Part shown: positions 9,074-15,081 of the stretch, one piece after another
Numbering within the stretch: position 1 is the stretch's first letter
How the letters are laid out: every line of letters begins with the position of its first letter
Assembly: GCA_026015225.1 (NCBI GenBank)
Contig: JAOZGV010000179.1
Location: 1-25,671, forward strand
Origin: Candidatus Bathyarchaeota archaeon
Lineage (GTDB): Archaea; Thermoproteota; Bathyarchaeia; 40CM-2-53-6; RBG-13-38-9
Direction of reading: 5' to 3'
DNA length: 25,671 nucleotides
Program-made: the position numbers and the translations under genes
Notes under the pieces: model-generated
Told to the model about the DNA's origin: nothing
What the model saw: the letters and a program-made list of their open reading frames with translations, nothing else
The model's database searches: none

Positions 9074-9943
9074 TTGAAAATGATAGAACTTTTGATGAGA
9101 ATTCTCGTTTATGGTGCAACCTTAAGTGGAATTTATGCTCTCATCGCCTCTGGTTTCACGTTAATATTCGGCGTTTCAAGAATAATGAATTTTGCTCATG
9201 GAGCTTTTTTTATACTTGGGGCTTATTTTGGAATTGCTCTTATTCATGGTATCGGTCTTAACCCATATCTTTCCACTATAATCAGCATTCTTATGGTAGG
9301 ATTACTAGCTGCTGCTATGTACAAGAGCATAATATCTCCGGTTAGAGAACATGAGGTAATGGTCATAATTGTAACTCTGGCGTTTGCTTTGATCGTTGAA
9401 CAAGTTATTCTGTTAACTTTTGGCGAACACGGAATATCCTTTCCATCTGTGATCGAGGGTGTAGTAATTGTGGGAACAGTACTTATACCAAGTATGAGAC
9501 TCTTTGTTCTTGCGGTTGCAATCATCGCTCTAATTATGCTTTGGACATTTATCGGTAAAACAAGGTTGGGAAAGGAAATTACAGCAGCATCTCAGGATGC
9601 TGAGGCGGCAATGCTGATAGGTTTAGACGTTGGTAGGTTGTTAATAGTTACTGTATTCATCTCGGCCATTCTTGCAGCATTAGGAGGAGTGCTGTATGCT
9701 CAGGTCTATGCAGCGAACCCCTTTATAATACTTAAATCTCTAATCTTTGCCTTCGCCATTGTCATTCTCGGTGGACTGGGAAGTGTTAAGGGAAGTATAA
9801 TAGCATCCTTCATAGTTGGGTATATATTAACAGCTATGATCGTTCTCTATGGAGCAAGATGGTCTGAACTTGTCGCTCTGTTAATAATCATAGCTATTCT
9901 GGTGCTGAGGCCTGCAGGATTATTAGGTGCAAAGGAATTATGA
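9074..9943 (+). CDS. livH: Branched-chain amino-acid type ABC permease, LivH family
   Basis: This is a hydrophobic integral membrane protein of 289 residues with about eight predicted membrane helices, the usual LivH size. FGVSRIMNFAHGAFFILGAY near the N-terminus is a LivH hallmark. The cytoplasmic coupling (EAA) loop reads TAASQDAEAAMLIGLDVGR, which contacts the ATPase subunits. It forms the translocation pore with LivM, the next gene, which overlaps it by ATGA. The start chosen is TTG; an ATG two codons later at 9080 is equally possible. Substrate is unproven. Confidence 0.93.
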   Translation: MKMIELLMRILVYGATLSGIYALIASGFTLIFGVSRIMNFAHGAFFILGAYFGIALIHGIGLNPYLSTIISILMVGLLAAAMYKSIISPVREHEVMVIIVTLAFALIVEQVILLTFGEHGISFPSVIEGVVIVGTVLIPSMRLFVLAVAIIALIMLWTFIGKTRLGKEITAASQDAEAAMLIGLDVGRLLIVTVFISAILAALGGVLYAQVYAANPFIILKSLIFAFAIVILGGLGSVKGSIIASFIVGYILTAMIVLYGARWSELVALLIIIAILVLRPAGLLGAKEL

Positions 9944-10959
9944 TGAACGTACTTCTAAAAAGCACTAGCTTCAAGGACAAAAGAATCTTAGGAATATTAA
10001 TTTTTGTGGCAGTATCTTTAATTATAGCTAGGATCACCCCTGATGCGCTAACCTACATTATAGGTTTAACTTATCTCTTCATAATTCTGGCAGTAAGTTG
10101 GGATATAATAGTTGGTTATGCTGGGCAGATAAATCTTGGTCACACAGTTTTTGTTGGTATAGGGGCATACACTACGGCTTTACTTCAGGTTCCTTCGAGG
10201 TTTCAGGGGACTTTTTTTGAATTTCTATCTGAAATGCCTAGAATCCCAATTTTCGCCTCTATTTTTTTTGGAGGAATAGTAGCGGGAATAGTTGGATTTC
10301 TGATAGGAGTTATAACCCTCAGGCTTAGAGGATGGTACTTTGCGTTAGTCACAGCGATCCTACCTTTGGTTTTTATAGAAACTACCATTATTGGAAGTGG
10401 AGTATTTGGTGGAGAAGAGGGATTTTCAGTTGGACTGGAAAGAGCACTTGCACCAACAAGTTTAGGAAAATATTACATAGCTCTAGCTCTTATGCTCGTG
10501 TCTGTAACAACAATGTTTATGATAGTAAATAGCAGAGTAGGCTTAAAATTTAAAGCTGTAAGGGAGGACTTCTATCTTGCTGAGTCCGTCGGAATCAACA
10601 CGGTAAATTACAAAGTCCTGGCCTTCGTCATAAGCTCCTTCTTTGCGGGAATCACGGGAGCAGCGATAGTTCACTATAGGAGTACCGTATCTCCTGGCCT
10701 TTATGATATTCCATTAATGCTTCTTATTATCCTCGCAGCAGTTATTGGAGGACTGGGTACAATACTCGGCCCTATAGTTGGTGGATTTATTGTCTATTTA
10801 ACAAGGTATTGGTGGCTGAAAGGCGCTATAAGTGCATTTACAATTGCTGGGCTTCCGATAAATGATGATATAATTCTTTATATGATTCTCATTGCACTTG
10901 CGATTCTTGCACCCGAGGGGCTATGGGTAAGAGTTAGAAGGTTTGTTAGTGAAACATAA
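9940..10959 (+). CDS. livM: Branched-chain amino-acid type ABC permease, LivM family
   Basis: The second pore subunit has 339 residues and many hydrophobic helices. DIIVGYAGQINLGHTVFVGIGAY is the LivM N-terminal signature and LKAVREDFYLAESVGINTVNYK is the EAA coupling loop, followed by FVISSFFAGITGA. It is translationally coupled to LivH by a four-base ATGA overlap. Its stop lies only 18 bases from the stop of the convergent LivF gene, so the two transcripts of this importer run into each other. Confidence 0.94.
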   Translation: MMNVLLKSTSFKDKRILGILIFVAVSLIIARITPDALTYIIGLTYLFIILAVSWDIIVGYAGQINLGHTVFVGIGAYTTALLQVPSRFQGTFFEFLSEMPRIPIFASIFFGGIVAGIVGFLIGVITLRLRGWYFALVTAILPLVFIETTIIGSGVFGGEEGFSVGLERALAPTSLGKYYIALALMLVSVTTMFMIVNSRVGLKFKAVREDFYLAESVGINTVNYKVLAFVISSFFAGITGAAIVHYRSTVSPGLYDIPLMLLIILAAVIGGLGTILGPIVGGFIVYLTRYWWLKGAISAFTIAGLPINDDIILYMILIALAILAPEGLWVRVRRFVSET

Positions 10960-10977
10960 CCTTTCGATTGAATAAAA

Positions 10978-11670
10978 TTAAAGTAGTTGTACGTAATTCT
11001 TTTCCAAATCCCTAAAAGACTCAACTGTGCCTTTTTCAACTATTTCTCCATTAACCAAAATATTTATTCTGTTAGCTAGTTTAAAAGCTAAACGAATATT
11101 TTGCTCTACTAATAAAATCTGTATCTCTGTATCTTTTTGTATTTTTTTTATAGCATCCCTCAGACGTAATATAAGTTTTGGCGCTAAACCCAAGGACGGT
11201 TCGTCCATTAAAAGAAGTTTTGGCTTAGACATTAAAGCTCTACCTATTGCCGTCATTTGTTGTTCTCCCCCGCTGGCCATCTTAGCAATATGGTTACTTC
11301 TTCTCTTAAGATCCGGGAAAATATCATAAACTAACTCCAATTCACTATCGCAATGTTTAGTGCTTGCTCCAAGTCTTAGGTTATCCTCGACAGTCATATC
11401 AGGGAAGAGTCTCCTTCCTTCAGGGCACACTCCAATACCTTTAAGTACTCTTTTATGCGGTTTAAGATTTTGTAAGTTTTCACCGTTAAATTTTATTTTG
11501 CCTTCAGTTTTTACCAGTCCAATTATCGATTTTAAAAAAGTTGTTTTTCCAGCGCCATTTGGACCGAGTATGGCAACGGTTTCACCTTTTTCAACATCAA
11601 TATCAATATTTTTTAATATCAGCGCCTTTTCATAGTAGGCTTTTAAATTTTCGACCTCAAGTACTTTCAT
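10978..11670 (-). CDS. livF: ABC-importer ATPase, LivF family
   Basis: This ATP-hydrolysing subunit powers the Liv-type importer from the cytoplasmic side. Walker A GPNGAGKTT (residues 36-44 from this start), a slightly altered signature ASGGEQQ instead of LSGGEQQ, and Walker B LLLMDEP followed by SLGLAPKL are all present. VCPEGRRLFPDMTVEDNL is specific to LivF. The ATG chosen has AGGGG just upstream; a TTG two codons earlier (11676) is possible. It overlaps the end of livG, so livG-livF form one minus-strand unit opposite to the rest of the transporter. Confidence 0.94.
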   Translation of the reverse strand: MKVLEVENLKAYYEKALILKNIDIDVEKGETVAILGPNGAGKTTFLKSIIGLVKTEGKIKFNGENLQNLKPHKRVLKGIGVCPEGRRLFPDMTVEDNLRLGASTKHCDSELELVYDIFPDLKRRSNHIAKMASGGEQQMTAIGRALMSKPKLLLMDEPSLGLAPKLILRLRDAIKKIQKDTEIQILLVEQNIRLAFKLANRINILVNGEIVEKGTVESFRDLEKNYVQLL

Positions 11671-12355
11671 AATCAACCCCTAGATAGACATCGATTACTC
11701 TTTTGTCTTTAATTACCTCTTCAGGAGTCCCTTCAAACACAAGTCGCCCATAATTCAAAACTATGACTCTCTTAACAATGCCAAAAAGTTCTCTTAGCTG
11801 GTGCTCAATAAGAATCATTGTCATATTTTTCACTTTGAGTTTTTCAATATTTGTACCTAATTCTGCGCCTTCCTTTGGGCTTAAACCTGAAAAAGGCTCA
11901 TCCAACAATAGCAATTTAGGATTTGTTGCTAATGCCATTCCTATATTTAATCTCCTTAAATCCCCCTGTGGAAGATCTTTTGCTAGATAACCTCTCTTTT
12001 CCCAAAGCCCCAATTCCTTTAAAAGTTCCTCTCCTCTATCGGTTATAACCGAAAAGTTCTCGAATACAGTAATATTTTTAAAAACCCTTATGACTTGAAA
12101 AGTTCTACTCAGGCCTAGTTTAACTAACACATGTGGTTTTTTCCCAACTATGTCCTTGCCGTAAAATTTTATGCTTCCAGATGTTGGCTTCATAAACCCT
12201 GATAGAATGTTGAACAAAGTTGTTTTTCCAGCGCCATTTGGACCGATGATGCCCAAGCATTCTTGCTCTTTTAATTTGAAACTTACATTATTTAATGCTT
12301 CAAGCTCTCCAAATTTTTTTGTTAAGTTTTTAACTTGAAGCATTGAGCCACACAT
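11657..12355 (-). CDS. livG: ABC-importer ATPase, LivG family
   Basis: This is the second ATPase of the importer. From this start the family core LQVKNLTKKFGELEALNNVSF follows directly. Walker A GPNGAGKTT, the LivG-type signature LPQGDLRRL (not LSGGQ, which is normal for LivG) and Walker B LLLLDEP with SGLSPKEG are visible. An in-frame ATG at 12400 would add 15 residues unlike any LivG, and a TATA-like CATTTAAATA lies inside that stretch, so I place the start at 12355, nearly leaderless; ATG 12343 is a close alternative. It leads the livGF unit, convergent with livHM. Confidence 0.92.
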   Translation of the reverse strand: MCGSMLQVKNLTKKFGELEALNNVSFKLKEQECLGIIGPNGAGKTTLFNILSGFMKPTSGSIKFYGKDIVGKKPHVLVKLGLSRTFQVIRVFKNITVFENFSVITDRGEELLKELGLWEKRGYLAKDLPQGDLRRLNIGMALATNPKLLLLDEPFSGLSPKEGAELGTNIEKLKVKNMTMILIEHQLRELFGIVKRVIVLNYGRLVFEGTPEEVIKDKRVIDVYLGVDYEST

Positions 12356-12380
12356 AATTAACTCATTGAAAAATGTACAA

Positions 12381-12390
12381 TATTTAAATG
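12381..12390 (-). promoter_or_regulatory. TATA box of livGF
   Basis: CATTTAAATA on the minus strand is an archaeal TATA-like element about 31 bases before the preferred livG start, giving a short leader. Its position argues against the longer livG reading. Confidence 0.4.
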
Positions 12391-12492
12391 TTGTTTCCAT
12401 TGGTTCTGGAAAGTCTATGTCGGAAAATTAAGTTGAAAAAACCGTCAAATGATTATTGACTTGTTTCTTTTTTAATACTAACTTTCTGATTT

Positions 12493-12504
12493 AGCGCGCA
12501 CACT
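12493..12504 (-). repeat. Alternating GC tract, copy 3 with CTAAATCAGAAAG flank
   Basis: On the minus strand GTGTGCGCGC runs into CTAAATCAGAAAG; the same 13 bases follow the tract near 14541 on the plus strand. It lies in the intergenic region between livG and the Lrp-domain gene. Confidence 0.6.
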
Positions 12505-12543
12505 GCAAAATGAATGAGCTTAATTGTTTGCAGAGGGGGGAAT

Positions 12544-12582
12544 AATGACTAGATTAAATTCTGGGAAGAGAAAAGCTATTTA
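12544..12582 (+). other. Twelve-codon mini-ORF with strong Shine-Dalgarno (leader or relic)
   Basis: GAGGGGGG lies four bases before an ATG that opens MTRLNSGKRKAI and then a TAG stop. It may be a leader peptide, the stub of a lost gene, or chance. It precedes the lone Lrp-type domain gene. Confidence 0.2.
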
Positions 12583-12623
12583 GTATGTCAAAGTTAAATT
12601 TAATCAAGAAAAAAGTGATCTGA

Positions 12624-12869
12624 ATGGTTACAGCATTCGTCATGATCAACGTAGGAGTTGGCTGGCTCCGCAAGGTTTACACCCGCACAGACTATAAGGA
12701 GAAGCTCATGAAGGTGACTGGTGTAAAGGGGGTTTATCTCATCTTCGGTCGCTACGACCTAATGGTACATCTGGAAGCAGAGACTTTGGATGAGATACCA
12801 CGAATAGTGGACGACGAGATTAGAAATATCCCCGGTATCATGCGAACCGAGACCTTCATGGCCTTTTAA
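12624..12869 (+). CDS. Stand-alone Lrp/AsnC ligand-binding (RAM) domain protein
   Basis: The whole 81-residue protein is one Lrp/AsnC C-terminal RAM domain (beta-alpha-beta-beta-alpha-beta): TAFVMINVGVGW, VTGVKGVYLIFGRYDLMVHLEAETLDEI, IRNIPGIMRTETFMAF. The N-terminal HTH found in full-length Lrp regulators is absent, and no HTH is encoded upstream. RAM domains bind amino acids and assemble as dimers or octamers; stand-alone versions may modulate full-length Lrp proteins or bind metabolites. Context between an amino-acid importer and a CoA ligase fits an amino-acid sensor. The coding sequence is visibly more GC-rich than its neighbours, a possible sign of transfer. GTGATC lies three bases before the ATG. 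Confidence 0.82.
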   Translation: MVTAFVMINVGVGWLRKVYTRTDYKEKLMKVTGVKGVYLIFGRYDLMVHLEAETLDEIPRIVDDEIRNIPGIMRTETFMAF

Positions 12870-13013
12870 GTTTCTCTGATATATGATTCAATTCCTAGAA
12901 CTAATTATAGAACTGCGGATCACGGGATCCCCTCTCCAACAACCAGCACTTAAAATGCTATATCCTGCTCCCTTGGCCTTCTCAAAAAATAAGTAAGACA
13001 CATCCCGCAGTTA

Positions 13014-13024
13014 ACGCGTGCGCT
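13014..13024 (+). repeat. Alternating GC tract, copy 4
   Basis: ACGCGTGCGC followed by CTATGA lies between the convergent Lrp-domain and CoA-ligase genes. The octamer CGCTATGA recurs 54 bases later at 13075. Confidence 0.5.
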
Positions 13025-13031
13025 ATGACAT

Positions 13032-13099
13032 ATCAAAACACTACATATGCCATATCAAACGTATTTAGATCAAACGCTATGAAACAGATTAAATCAAAT
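13032..13099 (+). repeat. Four spaced ATCAAA(A/C/T) repeats in a convergent intergenic region
   Basis: ATCAAAA, ATCAAAC, ATCAAAC and ATCAAAT start at 13032, 13054, 13069 and 13093. They lie downstream of both flanking genes, so a promoter role is unlikely. The AT-rich background makes chance a real possibility. Confidence 0.3.
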
Positions 13100-13121
13100 T
13101 TTTTTGGGCAGACCCATTTTT

Positions 13122-14423
13122 CTATATTTTTCTATTATCGATTACCCTCTTAGCCTTCCCTAATGATCTAGGTAGGCTTCCTGGCTTCTCCAACTTTACC
13201 TCCACAGATAAGTTCAGGACATTTCTTAGATCGTTTATTATATCTTGCTTTATTTTCAAAAGTCTTGGTTTTGTTACTTTGGAGAACTTTTCTGTTATTT
13301 CCACTATAATGGTCATCTCATCTAATTCGTGTTCTCTGTCGATAACTAATTGATAGTTTTCACTAAGTTCAGGATTCTTCATTAGAACAGACTCGATTTG
13401 ACCTGGAAAAACGTTTATGCCTCTTATTATGAGCATATCATCTGCTCTACCAAGGATCCTCATTAATCTAGGATGGGTTCTGCCACATTCGCAAACTTCC
13501 GAATCAATATAGGTTATGTCACCAATCTTATATCTTATCAGTGGCATTGCTTCTTTTGAAATAGTAGTTACTACAAGCTCGCCTTTTTTACCCTCACTAA
13601 CTGGTTCACTTGTTTCAGGATTAATAATTTCTACAATATACTGATCTGCCCATATGTGAATACCATTTTTATATTTACATTCCATAAATAACGGACCGTT
13701 AAGTTCTGAGGTCCCAAAGACGTCATAAGCATTTATCCCAGTCGATTCTTCGATTCTTTTTCTCATATCCTCAGACCAAGGTTCAGCACCGAATAATCCG
13801 ACTTTTAACTTAGTATCTCTACTAAAATCGATACCCAAGTTCCTTGCTACTTCCGCAATATGCAGAAAATATGATGGTGTGCATGCAAAAGCAGTTGTTC
13901 CTAAATCTTGCATTAGTTCTAATTGTCTCTCAGTCATTCCAGCTCCAGTTGGCAGAGTTGTGGCTCCTACCATTTCGGCACCATAGTGGAAGCCCAATCC
14001 CCCTGTAAATAATCCATAACCATAGCTATTCTGAATTATATCACGTCTTCCCACTCCGAGAGATGTCAAACCTCTTGCCAGAGATGTTGACCATTCATGT
14101 ATATCGTTTCTTGTATATCCTACAATTGTTCGTTTACCAGTAGTACCAGAGGAGGCGTGATATCGGATAACCTGATCATCAGGAACGCACAACATCCCAA
14201 TAGGATAATTATCTCTAAAGTCTTTTTTTATAGTAAAGGGTAACTTATGTAGATCGTCTAAAGTTTTAATATCATCTGTATCTAGTTTAGTTTCTTTAAA
14301 TTTTCTCCTGTAAATTTTTGAGTGATCTTTAACATATGCTACTAATTGCCTTAATTTCTTTTCTTGAAGTTTTATTAACTCAGATTTTGGCATTCTCTCA
14401 ATAAATGGATCCCAATAATCCAA
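13122..14423 (-). CDS. paaK: Phenylacetate-CoA ligase family (PaaK-like) adenylate-forming enzyme
   Basis: Family members activate phenylacetate or related aryl acids with ATP and CoA, via an acyl-adenylate, to acyl-CoA. The A3 phosphate loop ASSGTTGKRTIVGYT is intact, followed by NSYGYGLFTGGLGFHYG, GLFGAEPWSE, YDVFGTSE (adenine/acid site) and LIRYKIGDITYID with the CECGRTHPR element, ending in the mobile C-terminal domain GRADDMLIIRGINVFPGQIE. Length (433) is normal. The TTG start has AGGTGA five bases upstream; the GTG at 14432 overlaps that site and would add three residues. Next to iorAB it may interconvert aryl-acetyl-CoA and free acid. A TATA-like CAAATATATC lies about 38 bases upstream. 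Confidence 0.9.
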   Translation of the reverse strand: MDYWDPFIERMPKSELIKLQEKKLRQLVAYVKDHSKIYRRKFKETKLDTDDIKTLDDLHKLPFTIKKDFRDNYPIGMLCVPDDQVIRYHASSGTTGKRTIVGYTRNDIHEWSTSLARGLTSLGVGRRDIIQNSYGYGLFTGGLGFHYGAEMVGATTLPTGAGMTERQLELMQDLGTTAFACTPSYFLHIAEVARNLGIDFSRDTKLKVGLFGAEPWSEDMRKRIEESTGINAYDVFGTSELNGPLFMECKYKNGIHIWADQYIVEIINPETSEPVSEGKKGELVVTTISKEAMPLIRYKIGDITYIDSEVCECGRTHPRLMRILGRADDMLIIRGINVFPGQIESVLMKNPELSENYQLVIDREHELDEMTIIVEITEKFSKVTKPRLLKIKQDIINDLRNVLNLSVEVKLEKPGSLPRSLGKAKRVIDNRKI

Positions 14424-14531
14424 ATTGTTCACCTTGAAATTATTTTAACCTTTAATGATATATTTGAAAGGTTTAAAAATATTCTCGCCAACTTGGGCTA
14501 ATATAAAATATTCTTAAATTCATTTATAAAA

Positions 14532-14541
14532 ACGCGCACAC
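14532..14541 (+). repeat. Alternating GC tract, copy 5 with CTAAATCAGAAAG flank
   Basis: ACGCGCACAC runs into CTAAATCAGAAAG (14541-14553), the same 13 bases that follow copy 3 on the opposite strand about 2 kb away. Confidence 0.6.
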
Positions 14542-14756
14542 TAAATCAGAAAGCAGAATTATTACTCTTCATTACTGTAGCTGGAGAAGTTGGTCCTAAT
14601 AAGGACGGAAGTAAATAACTCATAGAATACTACCCAGAGACTGAAGTTAGCTGGATCTCTTTGGCTAAGTTAAAAAGAATGTAAAATTATCACGGCTCTA
14701 ATTAGTGAGGAAAATGATCTATCCGAGATTACAGAGCCTTTGAATGCCCGTAGTAT

Positions 14757-14768
14757 AGCGCGCGCGCT
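14757..14768. repeat. Alternating GC tract, copy 6 (12-base palindrome)
   Basis: AGCGCGCGCGCT is the longest pure GC alternation in the window. Minus-strand reading continues CTATACTA. Its right edge overlaps the second copy of the GCTCTAATTA(G)TGAGG direct repeat. Confidence 0.6.
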
Positions 14769-14887
14769 CTAATTATGAGGGGAAGTAGTATAAAGAAAAC
14801 AGAGAAGGTGTTCAAATAAAATGATCTTAGTTTCTTAACAATAAGGACCTGGAATAAACTTACCCAAACATTTATAACACTCACTGT

Positions 14888-14892
14888 AAAAA
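14888..14892 (-). terminator. T5 terminator directly after tRNA-Ser
   Basis: Five T residues on the transcribed strand follow the encoded CCA without a gap, a usual archaeal tRNA stop signal. Confidence 0.5.
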
Positions 14893-14943
14893 TGGCGCCG
14901 GGAGTGGGATTCGAACCCACGAGGCCCATAAGGACCACAGACT

Positions 14944-14960
14944 CCCTTGCCATTATCGAT
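14944..14960 (-). other. Predicted tRNA-Ser intron 2 (17 nt, position 37/38)
   Basis: The insertion sits at the canonical archaeal intron site. Exon ends allow cutting after position 36, 37 or 38 with the same product. With a 37/38 cut, CTGG can face CAAG across two 3-nt bulges (AG^A and GG^A), but one pair of the central helix is mismatched, so it is a relaxed splice motif. Confidence 0.6.
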
Positions 14961-14968
14961 CTCCAGGC

Positions 14969-14990
14969 TTGGACTCCATTATAAAAGGAA
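14969..14990 (-). other. Predicted tRNA-Ser intron 1 (22 nt, position 29/30, in anticodon stem)
   Basis: The boundaries form a good bulge-helix-bulge: bulges AG^T and AA^G flank a four-pair central helix GGGC/GTCC (one G-U), and the intron closes as TCC/GGA over a loop. Only this excision gives a paired anticodon stem. Position 29/30 is a non-canonical site. Confidence 0.7.
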
Positions 14991-15050
14991 CTGCCCCGTA
15001 CCAGGCTCGGGAATCCCGGCTCTTTTTAAGCGATGATGATACCCTATTTC

Positions 15051-15063
15051 GTGCATAAAAATT
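15051..15063 (-). promoter_or_regulatory. TATA-like element and T-rich region between cbf5 and tRNA-Ser
   Basis: The minus strand reads TTTTTATGC after a TTTTAAAA tract. It may act both as the T-rich end of the cbf5 transcript and as the tRNA promoter; the spacing of about 37 bases to the tRNA 5' end would leave a leader of about ten bases. Confidence 0.35.
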
Positions 15064-15081
15064 TTAAAATTCGAAATGATT

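Larger units (their letters stand above)
14433..14887. other. Gene-poor interval with GC tracts, direct repeats and a possible decayed reading frame
   Basis: I see no intact gene here. The left end should carry the promoter of the CoA ligase. Two alternating GC tracts and two copies of GCTCTAATTA(G)TGAGG (14695-14710 and 14766-14780) lie inside. In one plus frame, around 14554-14686, a stop-interrupted reading (ELLLFITVAGEVGPNKDGSK, stop, LIEYYPETEVSWISLAKLKRM, stop) looks protein-like but has no start and matches nothing I recognise. GGCTCT and AGAGCC at 14694 and 14733 could pair over 33 bases. The minus-strand 74-codon frame at its right end runs into the tRNA and is not a gene. Confidence 0.4.
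14893..15020 (-). tRNA. tRNA-Ser(GGA) with two predicted introns
   Basis: The 128-nt gene has acceptor GCCGGGA pairing TCCCGGC, discriminator G (archaeal Ser; Leu has A), encoded CCA, D arm CCCG-AGCCTGGTA-CGGG with A14, G15, G18, G19 and A21, T arm GTGGG-TTCGAAT-CCCAC, and a long variable arm with stem GGTCC/GGGCC over TTAT. No anticodon arm forms in the raw sequence. Removing 22 nt after position 29 and 17 nt after position 37 yields CAGGC-CTGGAGA-GTCTG: a five-pair stem (one G-U) and a textbook Ser loop with U33 and anticodon GGA at 14962-14964. Mature length is 89 nt with CCA. It is transcribed downstream of cbf5, with TATA-like ATTTTTATGC about 37 bases upstream, so it may have its own promoter. 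Confidence 0.85.

Noticed and set aside
14729..14953. Minus-strand 74-codon frame
   Set aside because: It runs through the 3' half of the tRNA gene and resembles no protein family.
14969..15020. Unspliced anticodon-arm readings such as GTTCC with loop TTTTATA
   Set aside because: They give poor stems with G-U pairs and anticodons (UUA, UUU) inconsistent with a long variable arm and discriminator G.
14893..15020. tRNA-Leu instead of tRNA-Ser
   Set aside because: Discriminator G and the GGA loop after splicing point to Ser; archaeal Leu carries A at that position.
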